A stretch of 8,262 nucleotides of DNA from an uncultured Synergistales bacterium. GTDB taxonomy: Bacteria > Synergistota > Synergistia > Synergistales > Aminobacteriaceae. Where the stretch lies: NCBI GenBank assembly GCA_905233295.1, contig CAJODX010000097.1, forward strand, positions 1-8,262. Direction: 5' to 3'. The translations under genes and the position numbers were made by a program. This document shows, in pieces, positions 1 through 7,645 of the stretch; within the stretch, counting starts at the first letter, position 1, and each line of letters starts with the position of its first letter. The notes under the pieces are model-generated. The model saw only the letters and a program-made list of their open reading frames with translations. It did no database searches and had not been told where the DNA came from.

Positions 1-101
1 TATGTCGCAGCTCTATATGTCAATGCTTGAGAGATATTAACATTAATCTAAAAATTACCGCTTTATTAGAAATTTATGTAGCGAATTATGAAATTTTAAA
101 T

Positions 102-3100
102 TTAATTTCGTCCCGAGTTAGCAAGGCATTCGCTCAGCTCATGGCAAATCGCTTGAACTTCCTCAATGTCTTCTTTCTTCACATATTCGGGGTGAGCGTG
201 AAAAACAGGATTACGAACCCACTGCAACTTGTCAAAACGGCTCTTCCAGTAACTCAGGAACGGTCTGTCGTTGAAATAATGAGCAAAATGTCCCCAGTAC
301 TGCCCCATGATTTTTCCAAGAACGCTGATCGGCAAAATATCCAGAAGTCCGGCATCAGGATTGTATTTTCGTCTCGTCTTCGCGAGTGAAACCTGATATT
401 CCTCAGTATCTAAAATCGGTGTCGAACGTTTCAGCGCGGCATCAAGATTTTCAAGCGGCGTTTTCAAAATGTACTGCAATTCCTTTTTCATAAGACGTAT
501 CAATGCTGACTGAACGCTCAAAATTCTGAAAATTTCCGGCGAAAGTTTGACTTCAGGGTCAAGAACAAAAATATCTTTGCGTTTTGCATACTCGTCAACA
601 GCATTTTGAAAGGCTTTTTGAATTTCCGGCAGCGCGTCCCCGTCATTGTAGCTTATCCCGAGTTTTTCAATCAGGAATGCGGCGTATTCAAGATTGTTGA
701 GCAGAGAACGAAGCGTTGAATATAATATCGAAGGTTCTGTAACGTATGCAAGAGCTAAAAGTCCGTCAAAAAATTTTCCGAAATCGTTGCATTCAAGAAG
801 ACTGCTCCCGGCAAGCGAAACATCTTGAGCTGACCATTTGCCTGTCTTTGCATGAAAACGCAAACCGTTCGTAAAATATGAATAAATATAAATCTTCAGC
901 CACGTGTTTTCATTGTCAATGCGTCTTGTAGTCTGAAGCTCGCCAGCTATTCTCAACAGACAGTAACGCCGTGCTGTGTCATAATTTTCATCGTTCTTTT
1001 TTGCTCCGTCAAGCTGGTCGTAAATCAAATATTCAAGTCCTTTGTATGCCATTATCCTGATGTTGTCTTCATCGGCGGCTGAATATAATCTTATGTCAGT
1101 CTCATCGGCAAGCGCGAAAAAATTATAGACGTATCTGGCAATTAAAAAACATCTTTCGGAGCGTTCGGCGTTTGTCAAAGCGGCGTCATCGCTGTTGAAA
1201 CTGCTCACAAGCTGTAAATAATTCGCCTTGACTTCGCGGTAGTGCCCCCGTCTGTAAAATGTGTCGCTCAAAAATTCAGTGCTGCATTTTCCGGCAACGT
1301 TGATGCTCAGAATTTTATCCTGCAAAAATTTCGGGAGTTCGTTGAATGTTTCGACTCCGTTTTTGTTATGAGGCGAAATTTTTCTTTCCGTTTTTTCAAC
1401 AGGTGCTGTCTTTTCACCGGGGCTGTAAACTTCCAGCGGTATATAGCTACGGTCGAGAAGCTCCTGAATTTCCGGGTCAAATTCGTTTTCTTCTGGCTGA
1501 ACTTCGATGATTTCTTCCGTTTCTTCTTCGTCAAGATTCATTTTTTCACGGGCTTTTTCGATTAAACCTTCGTCCTGCCACGCTTTGATTTTATCTTCAG
1601 GAAAAGGCACTGCGGACTCAACATTATGAATTTGAATCTTGTCATTATCAAGCACAGAACGCGTAAAACGAACGGGGTGTCCCTCTGCTGAAGGCGAATA
1701 TTCAAGAAAGACCATAAGGAGCGGATCTGAAACATTTGTCTCGTTGAACGTGAACAGCTGTCCGTCTTTAATTCGGACTTTGCCGAAAGGAATTTCATCG
1801 TGTCTGCGGAAAAAATCTATAACGCCTTCCTCAGCGAGAGCCGACTGCATGTTAATTTTTAAAACAGCGTCAATATCATAATTTTTTTCACGGACTTCAT
1901 ATGCCGCCGGTCCGAGTAAATTTCTTCCTAGCTTGAACGTAACGCGCAGTGAAGGGTGCATTTTCTTTCCGAGCAGTAATTTTTGACGGAGCTGTGTATC
2001 CTGAATCTGATTAAAATGTACAAAAATCGAATTTTCACTGCTTATGGGAACGCCGTATTTTCTGAGAATCGGACATTTTATGAAACCGAATAATTTATCG
2101 CGGTTGGGATTAAAAAATTCAAAATCGCCTTCAAAACGCTGTGTTGTCCAGTCAACTTTCTGAATAGCTTCCTCTTGTTTGAGCATACTCTCTTTGCTTG
2201 TGATTTTCAGAGCGTCTGAGATAATTTTTTCATCGTTTGGTCTTGTATCAAGCCATTCGCGGAGTGCCTTGACGTTTTCATCGCAAAATAAAATTTTGTC
2301 ATTAGCCCATTCGTTAAATCCTAAAATTTTCCATGCAAGGGCTGCCGCGCGATTAAATTCGCTCTCTCTGTTGTCTTTGATAACGTTGTCGATAAGCCAT
2401 TTCAAAATCGAAGCGAGCTGAGGAGGCTCGACCTTCAGGAATGTTGCGAAATTGTCAGACGTTAAATTTTCACTGACAGCTATGCAGGCTGCGGCTAAAA
2501 TTTTTGAAGCTGCTGATGATGCCGCCATAAATGCGCCGTGAAAATCGTGAATCCTCATGTAAAGTTTTACACTTTTTTCACTCTCGCCCGTTAAATAAAG
2601 TGCAAAAGCATAAATTTCCGAAGCTGCTATGCTTGCTTTGTTATTTTTCCAAAGATGGTAAGCTGTCTCAACAATCTCGCGCATTCTCATTGAGTATGGT
2701 CTGTCCTCGTGGGCTTTCACTGCATATTGATATTTTGTCAGAATGCTTTCAATGACGCTTTGAATTTTATTTTGTCCCTTGGGTCTGAACTTTCTGACGT
2801 AATCAGAGTTAAGTGTAAAAGTTTCTAAAGTTTCGCGCATTCTGTTAAAAATTTTTTCAAGTTCACCATCAAAACCTGAAATATCTTTCTGTTCAGTCTG
2901 CTCAGGTTCAGACACCGGCGTTGAAACAGGACTTAAACCTGAATTTGAAACTGAAAGTGAAGGTGAAGGTGCAGGCGTTGCGACGACTTCATTAGACAGA
3001 GGACGGACTCCCCATATCATAGGATAGACCCAAAGCTCTTCGCCGAGAGCTATGTGATCATCCTCACAGCGCAAAAGAACGCCGGAAGTTTTATGACCGT

Positions 3101-3161
3101 CCGGCATCAGCATAATCTCAATATTTTTTCCTACATATTGCTCAAGATGTTTACGATCCAA
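102..3161 (-). CDS. Large multidomain predicted RNA-binding protein: LSm-like + two cold-shock-like domains + C-terminal HEPN-type module
   Basis: I do not recognise a named family for this 1,019-residue protein. Visible parts: residues 5-57 look like an LSm/Hfq-like small barrel (VGKNIEIMLMPDG, then SGVLL, then WVYPMIWGV). Residues 60-98 are a Pro/Ser/Thr/Glu linker. Residues 99-330 are helical and repeat-like. Residues 345-424 resemble a cold-shock OB fold, with FGFI (358-361) and IFVHF (379-383) matching RNP1- and RNP2-like strands. Residues 446-520 look like a second, more diverged copy. Residues 543-565 are acidic. Residues 605-880 are helical, and the C-terminus carries RNPVFH (983-988), an R-x4-H motif as in HEPN ribonucleases. 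There is no signal peptide or membrane segment, so it is probably cytosolic. The start is TTG at 3159-3161, with AGGAG nine bases upstream; the next Met codons (17, 19) would cut the LSm-like barrel. RNA binding is likely and RNase activity plausible. The biological role is unknown: RNA decay, stress response and phage defence are all open. Confidence 0.9.
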   Translation of the reverse strand: MDRKHLEQYVGKNIEIMLMPDGHKTSGVLLRCEDDHIALGEELWVYPMIWGVRPLSNEVVATPAPSPSLSVSNSGLSPVSTPVSEPEQTEQKDISGFDGELEKIFNRMRETLETFTLNSDYVRKFRPKGQNKIQSVIESILTKYQYAVKAHEDRPYSMRMREIVETAYHLWKNNKASIAASEIYAFALYLTGESEKSVKLYMRIHDFHGAFMAASSAASKILAAACIAVSENLTSDNFATFLKVEPPQLASILKWLIDNVIKDNRESEFNRAAALAWKILGFNEWANDKILFCDENVKALREWLDTRPNDEKIISDALKITSKESMLKQEEAIQKVDWTTQRFEGDFEFFNPNRDKLFGFIKCPILRKYGVPISSENSIFVHFNQIQDTQLRQKLLLGKKMHPSLRVTFKLGRNLLGPAAYEVREKNYDIDAVLKINMQSALAEEGVIDFFRRHDEIPFGKVRIKDGQLFTFNETNVSDPLLMVFLEYSPSAEGHPVRFTRSVLDNDKIQIHNVESAVPFPEDKIKAWQDEGLIEKAREKMNLDEEETEEIIEVQPEENEFDPEIQELLDRSYIPLEVYSPGEKTAPVEKTERKISPHNKNGVETFNELPKFLQDKILSINVAGKCSTEFLSDTFYRRGHYREVKANYLQLVSSFNSDDAALTNAERSERCFLIARYVYNFFALADETDIRLYSAADEDNIRIMAYKGLEYLIYDQLDGAKKNDENYDTARRYCLLRIAGELQTTRRIDNENTWLKIYIYSYFTNGLRFHAKTGKWSAQDVSLAGSSLLECNDFGKFFDGLLALAYVTEPSILYSTLRSLLNNLEYAAFLIEKLGISYNDGDALPEIQKAFQNAVDEYAKRKDIFVLDPEVKLSPEIFRILSVQSALIRLMKKELQYILKTPLENLDAALKRSTPILDTEEYQVSLAKTRRKYNPDAGLLDILPISVLGKIMGQYWGHFAHYFNDRPFLSYWKSRFDKLQWVRNPVFHAHPEYVKKEDIEEVQAICHELSECLANSGRN

Positions 3162-3170
3162 AAATTAACA

Positions 3171-3175
3171 CTCCT
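3171..3175 (-). promoter_or_regulatory. Ribosome binding site that fixes a TTG start
   Basis: AGGAG on the minus strand lies nine bases before the TTG codon at 3159-3161. No ATG or GTG start lies nearby in the same frame upstream of the LSm-like strands, so this site decides the start. The use of TTG suggests reduced translation compared with the upstream gene. Confidence 0.75.
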
Positions 3176-3194
3176 TTTAATTAATTTAATAAAA

Positions 3195-3215
3195 AATCAG
3201 GAATCAGGAGGCAGG
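3195..3215. repeat. Three tandem heptamers in the purL-HEPN gene spacer
   Basis: On the plus strand AATCAGG occurs twice back to back (3195-3201, 3202-3208), followed by the related AGGCAGG (3209-3215). In the minus-strand transcript the copies read CCTGATT-like units just upstream of the second gene. The CTCCT made at the junction of two units (3206-3210) is complementary to that gene's AGGAG site. The repeat is short and may be chance or slippage. Confidence 0.5.
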
Positions 3216-3238
3216 AATTTTTTTAATTTTTTTCCTGC
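3211..3238 (-). other. Weak inverted repeat spanning the purL stop codon
   Basis: GCAGGAA (3211-3217) and TTCCTGC (3232-3238) form a perfect seven-base-pair stem around a 14-base A/T loop. The stem includes the last codons and stop of purL. No U-tract follows immediately; a run of six T appears about nine bases beyond the stem in the transcript. It could attenuate read-through into the downstream gene or protect the purL 3' end, but a strong terminator is unlikely. Confidence 0.35.
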
Positions 3239-6200
3239 TTGCCTTTTAAAAATTCTACGGCTGATTCAAAAAATTTCATCTCATAATTTCCCGGAACATT
3301 TTTGTATAAATCCCGTCCGATCCTTTCAACGTGTCCCATTCGCCCCAAAATTCTTCCGTCAGGAGAAGTGAGACATTCGACAGCACCAAACGACCCCGAT
3401 GGATTATACTGCGTTTCCATTGAAGGTTCGCCTTTGAGATTCACGTATTGCCCTGCAATCTGTCCGCTGTTCATAAGATTTTCCAAAATTTCGGGAGAAC
3501 AGAAAAATCTTCCTTCGCCGTGTGAAACAGGAATCGAATAAATTTCGCCGATTTCAGTTTTTCGCAGCCATGGCGAATGATTTGCAACAACACGCGACAA
3601 AATTATTTTCGACTGATGTCTGCCTATTTTGTTAAATGTCAAAGTCGTTTTGAGTTCATCAGGTTCGCAGATTTTTCCGAACGGCAGAAGACCCGTTTTG
3701 ACAAGAGCCTGAAAGCCGTTGCATATTCCGGCGGCAAGCCCTCCGCGCTTTTCGATTAAATCTTCGAGAGCATCACGGACAACAGGACTTCGCAGGAAAA
3801 TCGCAATGAATTTTCCCGAGCCGTCAGGTTCATCGCCGTTTGAAAATCCTCCGGGAAGGACAAGAGCCTGAGAATTTTTCAATTTTTCCGCTGAAATTTT
3901 CATCAGATCCGGCGTGAGTGTTCTGACAACAAAAATTTCCGCCTGTCCTCCGGCTTTTGTGATTGCCTTTGCCGTTTCATATTCACAGTTTGTCCCTGTA
4001 AAAACAGGAATCAAAAATTTCGGATATGAATACGCGCTGAAAGATGAAGCCCTTGGAACGCTCGAAATATTTTTAATCTGAGGTATTTTTGAATTTTCAG
4101 CCGTTTCTGTCGGGAAAATTTTTTCGAGCGGCGAGTTATAAATTTTTTCAGCGTCAGATAAATTTATTTTTTCACCGCCAAAAATTATTTCGGGATTTTC
4201 AAGCACCGTTCCCAAAAATTTGAAATTTTCATCTCCGAAATCAAATTTTTCACCGGCAAATTCGATTATGAATTTTCCGCGCCTGTCATCAAAAATTTTT
4301 TCTGAAAATTCAAAGCCGAAATTATTTCCCAGACACATCTTGAAGATTGCGGCTCTGACACCTCCGAACGCCGGAACATAACACGCCGAAATTTTTCCCT
4401 GCGAATTTAATTTTTCAATAACGTCAAAATTTTTCAGCAGTGAATCTTTCAAAGGCAAACCGCGTTCGTCATATTCAGGCTCAAGCAGAAAAACTTTTGA
4501 ACCTGCGCGCTTGAACTCCGGCGAAAGAATTTTTTTCACGTCCGTTACAGCAACGGCAAATGAAATCAAAGTCGGAGGAACATCGAGATTTTTTCCGTCA
4601 GAATCCGTGAATGATCCGCTCATTGAATCTTTTCCGCCGATAGCAGCGACCTCAAAGTCAAGCTGAGCCTTCAGCGCACCGAGCAGCGCACCGAACGGAA
4701 GCCCCCAGCGTTCCGGGTCATCGCCGGGCTTGCCGAAATATTCCTGAAACGTCAGCCAGCATTTTTTCAAGTCCGCACCAGCCGCGATAATTTTGCAGAG
4801 AGATTCAACCACGGCAAGATATGCGCCATTGAACGGGGATTTTTCTGAAACATAAGGATCAAAGCCCCATGACATCAGAGAACATGTATCTGTTTCGTGA
4901 ATGCCGGCAGGGATTTTTGCAGCCATCGACTGAGCCGGAGTTTTCTGAAATTTTCCTCCGAACGGCATTAAAACGCTGTGCGCTCCGACAGTCGAATCGA
5001 ATCTTTCTGAAAGTCCGCGTTTTGAACATACATTCAAATCTTTTAAAATTTCAGAAAGGCTGCGTTTTTCATTTTCACAAGATTCTGTTTCCTGATTTCC
5101 AGCTTTTATTTTAATTTTAATTTTTCGTGCCGCGCCGTTGCTGTTTATAAATTCGCGCGAAAGATTCACAATTTCTTTGCCGCGCCACGTCATTTTCATT
5201 CGTCCGGAATCGTTCACGCGTGCAATTACACTAGCCTGAACATCTTCAGCCAAAGCTAAATTTTTTACACGTTCAGCGTTTTCAGCCGCAACTACGACAG
5301 CCATGCGTTCCTGAGATTCGCTCACGGCAATTTCTGTTCCGTCAAGTCCGGCATATTTCAAAGGCACAGCGTCAAGGTTAATGTCAAGTCCGTCCGCAAG
5401 TTCACCGACAGCAACACTGACTCCGCCTGCGCCGAAATCATTACAGCGTTTGATTAATTTTGTAAATTCAGGATTGCGGAAAAGTCTTTGGAGTTTTCTT
5501 TCTTCGGGTGCGTTGCCTTTCTGAACTTCAGCACCGCGTGTTTCAATGAAGGTTGTGTTGTGCGACACTGAGGAGCCTGTTGCGCCTCCTATGCCGTCGC
5601 GTCCTGTACGACCGCCGAGCAGTAAAATTAAATCGCCGTCTTTCGGACGTTCGCGAATAACATTTTTTTCGGGAGCTGCCGCAATGACCGCACCGACTTC
5701 CATACGTTTTGCCTTGTAGCCTTCGTGATAAATTTCATCGACAAGACCTGTCGGAAGTCCGATTTGATTTCCGTATGAGCTGTAACCAGCAGCAGCTTTC
5801 GTTATGATTGAACGCTGTGAAAGTTTCCCCGGCATTGCTTGGTCAAAAGGATTTGCCGCGCCCGTGATCCGCATTGCCTGATAGACATATGAACGCCCTG
5901 ACAGAGGATCGCGAATCGCACCGCCGATACATGTTGCAGCACCGCCGAAAGGTTCAATCTCTGTCGGGTGATTGTGGGTTTCATTTTTAAACAGCAAAAG
6001 CCACGATTCATTTTTGCCGTCAATGTCAACGTTAATTTTGACTGTGCAGGCGTTGTTTTCTTCAGATTCAACAAGATCGGGAAGTTTGCCTTTGGATTTC
6101 AGATATTTTGCGCCTATTGTTGCTATGTCCATCAGGGTTACGGGTTTGTTATCGCGTTTTAAATATTTTCGGATTGAAAGATAATTTTCAAAAACTTCGC

Positions 6201-6897
6201 GGACTTTCAAATCTTCAATTTCAGTTTCGTCAATGTGAGTTGAAAATGTCGTATGTCTGCAGTGATCCGACCAATATGTGTCGAGGACTTTTATTTCCGT
6301 TTCGGTTGGTGCGCGTCCTTCAGATTCAAAATATTTTTTGCAGCATTCTAAATCTTCACGGCTCATTGCGAGATTTTTTAATTCAGATAATTTTTCGAGC
6401 GGAACAGTCTTAACGTCTGCGGGGGTCGGATAATATGTCTGGAGCGATTCGTATTCGCCAATCTGAGCTTCACGAGCCTCAACGGGGTTGATTAAAATTT
6501 TTTTGATTGCATTGAAATTTTTAATATCGCCATAAAAAATAAAAATTTTTGCGCTCCTTACCACAGGACGAATGCCGGATAAAAGCATTGCACACTGTTC
6601 GGCTGCATCGGCACGCTGGTCATATTGTCCGGGAAGGTATTCAACGGCTAAAATTTTTCCTGCTTCAAAATCATCTGGAAGGGATTCTAAAATTTCATCT
6701 GTGAAAGGTTCTGCGAAAACAGAATGACGGCATGTTTCAAATATTTTCTCGTCAAGTCCTTCAACGTCGTAGCGGTTTAATATTCTCAGACGTGAAATAT
6801 TTTCGTTGCCCGGAATATTTTTGATTTCGTCAAAAAGTGAACGTACGTCAAAATTTTCTTTATCTTTGCGTTCGGTATAAAGCCTGAATACGCGCAT
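3223..6897 (-). CDS. purL: Phosphoribosylformylglycinamidine synthase, single-chain form with fused glutaminase
   Basis: This cytosolic enzyme converts FGAR, ATP and glutamine to FGAM, the fourth step of de novo purine synthesis. The 1,224 residues hold the whole PurS-like/PurL/PurQ fusion, near the 1,220-1,300 usual for single-chain forms. Seen in order: an N-terminal PurS-like region (about 1-150); the linker motif TYWSDHCRHTTF (207-218); the first synthetase half with KNETHNHPTEIEPFGGAAT (304-322), GGRTGRDGIGGAT (428-440) and FGAGGVSVAVGELADG (488-503); and the second half with GGKDSMSG (754-761). A weakly conserved Lys/Phe-rich stretch (about 790-955) precedes the class I glutaminase, with FTGTNCEYETAKA (966-978) and LPGGFSNGDE (1014-1023). 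The triad is Cys1059 (AGICNG), His1126 and Glu1128 (SHGEGRF). All key residues are present, so it should be active. ATG start with AGGAG 11 bases upstream. The next gene follows after 61 bases on the same strand. No other pur gene is in view. Confidence 0.98.
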   Translation of the reverse strand: MRVFRLYTERKDKENFDVRSLFDEIKNIPGNENISRLRILNRYDVEGLDEKIFETCRHSVFAEPFTDEILESLPDDFEAGKILAVEYLPGQYDQRADAAEQCAMLLSGIRPVVRSAKIFIFYGDIKNFNAIKKILINPVEAREAQIGEYESLQTYYPTPADVKTVPLEKLSELKNLAMSREDLECCKKYFESEGRAPTETEIKVLDTYWSDHCRHTTFSTHIDETEIEDLKVREVFENYLSIRKYLKRDNKPVTLMDIATIGAKYLKSKGKLPDLVESEENNACTVKINVDIDGKNESWLLLFKNETHNHPTEIEPFGGAATCIGGAIRDPLSGRSYVYQAMRITGAANPFDQAMPGKLSQRSIITKAAAGYSSYGNQIGLPTGLVDEIYHEGYKAKRMEVGAVIAAAPEKNVIRERPKDGDLILLLGGRTGRDGIGGATGSSVSHNTTFIETRGAEVQKGNAPEERKLQRLFRNPEFTKLIKRCNDFGAGGVSVAVGELADGLDINLDAVPLKYAGLDGTEIAVSESQERMAVVVAAENAERVKNLALAEDVQASVIARVNDSGRMKMTWRGKEIVNLSREFINSNGAARKIKIKIKAGNQETESCENEKRSLSEILKDLNVCSKRGLSERFDSTVGAHSVLMPFGGKFQKTPAQSMAAKIPAGIHETDTCSLMSWGFDPYVSEKSPFNGAYLAVVESLCKIIAAGADLKKCWLTFQEYFGKPGDDPERWGLPFGALLGALKAQLDFEVAAIGGKDSMSGSFTDSDGKNLDVPPTLISFAVAVTDVKKILSPEFKRAGSKVFLLEPEYDERGLPLKDSLLKNFDVIEKLNSQGKISACYVPAFGGVRAAIFKMCLGNNFGFEFSEKIFDDRRGKFIIEFAGEKFDFGDENFKFLGTVLENPEIIFGGEKINLSDAEKIYNSPLEKIFPTETAENSKIPQIKNISSVPRASSFSAYSYPKFLIPVFTGTNCEYETAKAITKAGGQAEIFVVRTLTPDLMKISAEKLKNSQALVLPGGFSNGDEPDGSGKFIAIFLRSPVVRDALEDLIEKRGGLAAGICNGFQALVKTGLLPFGKICEPDELKTTLTFNKIGRHQSKIILSRVVANHSPWLRKTEIGEIYSIPVSHGEGRFFCSPEILENLMNSGQIAGQYVNLKGEPSMETQYNPSGSFGAVECLTSPDGRILGRMGHVERIGRDLYKNVPGNYEMKFFESAVEFLKGKQEKN

Positions 6898-6908
6898 AAA
6901 AATTTTTG

Positions 6909-6913
6909 CTCCT
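6909..6913 (-). promoter_or_regulatory. purL ribosome binding site
   Basis: AGGAG on the minus strand, followed by an 11-base spacer CAAAAATTTTT and ATG. The A/T spacer closely resembles those of the two exported-protein genes in this window. Confidence 0.8.
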
Positions 6914-6926
6914 TTAAAAAATTCTG

Positions 6927-6956
6927 TTTATATTAAGATAATATCATTGAAAGCAA
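6927..6956 (-). promoter_or_regulatory. purL: Candidate purL promoter
   Basis: On the minus strand TTGCTT (6951-6956) and TATAAA (6927-6932) are separated by 18 bases, about 30 bases before the purL start. The area is so AT-rich that other pairs, such as TATTAT further upstream, are also possible. No purine riboswitch or clear PurR-type operator is seen in the short leader. Confidence 0.35.
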
Positions 6957-7003
6957 ACAAGAACTATATATTTTTTGTGCTAAAATCAGCCGGATTTTTG
7001 CGT

Positions 7004-7012
7004 TGCTATAAT
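7004..7012 (+). promoter_or_regulatory. Extended -10 promoter for the exported-protein genes
   Basis: TGCTATAAT is a perfect extended -10 element (TGn plus consensus TATAAT). There is no good -35 hexamer at 16-18 bases, which fits an extended -10 promoter. Transcription would start near 7019-7020, giving a leader of about 26 bases before the ATG at 7046. It points away from purL, so the 148-base gap is a divergent promoter region. Confidence 0.65.
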
Positions 7013-7030
7013 ACGCGGGTTATTTTTTTA

Positions 7031-7035
7031 AGGAG
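7031..7035 (+). promoter_or_regulatory. Ribosome binding site of the first exported-protein gene
   Basis: AGGAG, then the ten-base spacer TTAAATTTTT, then ATG. The same leader, with one extra A, precedes the paralogue at 7646, which supports tandem duplication. Confidence 0.8.
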
Positions 7036-7045
7036 TTAAATTTTT

Positions 7046-7612
7046 ATGCTGAAAAAATTTACATTATTTTTTATCGCTCTGTTTGCATTCACATCTGCTG
7101 CAGGAGCTGTTGAAAGTCCTGTTCCTCCGTCAAAAGGTCAGTGGGGCTTTGCGCTTGAAGAATCTCTTCCGCTTTATGAAAAAGCAGATTTTAATTCAGA
7201 TTCAGAATATGTTGACTTCGACGGCGAGTGGTTCAAAGTTCCAAGTGCCGTTCGTGATTCTGAAAATAATCTCTGGTACAAAGTCAAAATTGACGGCAAA
7301 GACGGCTGGCTCGCTCAAAACGGCGTTAGATTGAAACTTCAGAACGGCGGAAAAAGCAAAACCGCAGCGAATCTCTACAAAAAATATCAGAAAAATAAAA
7401 ATGCGTTGCGTCCTCTTTTAGGTCTGACACAGGACGAAATCCGAAGCAAACTCGGAACGCCGACGATGCGCGAAACTCCGTATGAAGAAAACGAGGTTAA
7501 TATTCTTTCATTCGAGCTTGCCGACAGAAAAATGACTCTCGTTGTAACTCTGAGAGACGGCGAAGTTGAAAAAGCCGTTTTCCGTGAAGGTCGAGCAGGT
7601 CAGACGGATTAG
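7046..7612 (+). CDS. Exported SH3-like protein with BamE/SmpA-like C-terminal domain
   Basis: This 188-residue protein begins with a clear signal peptide: KK at 3-4, a hydrophobic core at 5-17, and AGA (19-21) as a type I cleavage site. There is no lipobox cysteine. Residues about 32-98 resemble a bacterial SH3-like domain: Gly-Phe-Ala-Leu, then LPLYEK, then WYKVKIDGKDGWLAQNGV, with the usual 'W-x-x-V-dG-x-x-GW' pattern. Residues 104-122 are a Lys/Asn-rich linker. Residues about 124-180 (GLTQDEIRSKLGTPT, then two beta-strand-like runs) look like the BamE/SmpA helix-helix-sheet fold. It probably acts in the periplasm or at the cell surface, binding wall or envelope partners; no catalytic residues are seen and the function is unknown. 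It is followed after 33 bases by a broken paralogue and is probably co-transcribed with it. The start is supported by the AGGAG site and the signal peptide. Confidence 0.9.
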   Translation: MLKKFTLFFIALFAFTSAAGAVESPVPPSKGQWGFALEESLPLYEKADFNSDSEYVDFDGEWFKVPSAVRDSENNLWYKVKIDGKDGWLAQNGVRLKLQNGGKSKTAANLYKKYQKNKNALRPLLGLTQDEIRSKLGTPTMRETPYEENEVNILSFELADRKMTLVVTLRDGEVEKAVFREGRAGQTD

Positions 7613-7629
7613 ATTAGAAAAAATTTTTA

Positions 7630-7634
7630 AGGAG
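7630..7634 (+). promoter_or_regulatory. Ribosome binding site of the truncated paralogue
   Basis: AGGAG with the 11-base spacer TTAAAATTTTT before ATG at 7646. It is nearly identical to the leader of the upstream gene, so translation of the broken copy can still start. Confidence 0.75.
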
Positions 7635-7645
7635 TTAAAATTTTT

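Noticed and set aside
1..101. Possible terminator or promoter after the large minus-strand gene
   Set aside because: Only a four-base-pair stem with a long loop is seen, so no terminator is called. TTGACA on the minus strand (18-23) could be a -35 box, but its -10 would lie beyond the window edge.
27..389. Plus-strand open frame of 120 codons at the left edge
   Set aside because: It overlaps the 3' end of the large minus-strand gene, has no ribosome site and shows no recognisable features.
1307..1798. Overlapping minus-strand frames of 75 and 78 codons inside the large gene
   Set aside because: They are out-of-frame shadows; the main frame continues without a break and carries the coherent domain pattern.
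5802..6413. Several 64-101-codon frames on both strands within purL
   Set aside because: They cover conserved PurL motifs read in the true frame and have no start signals of their own.
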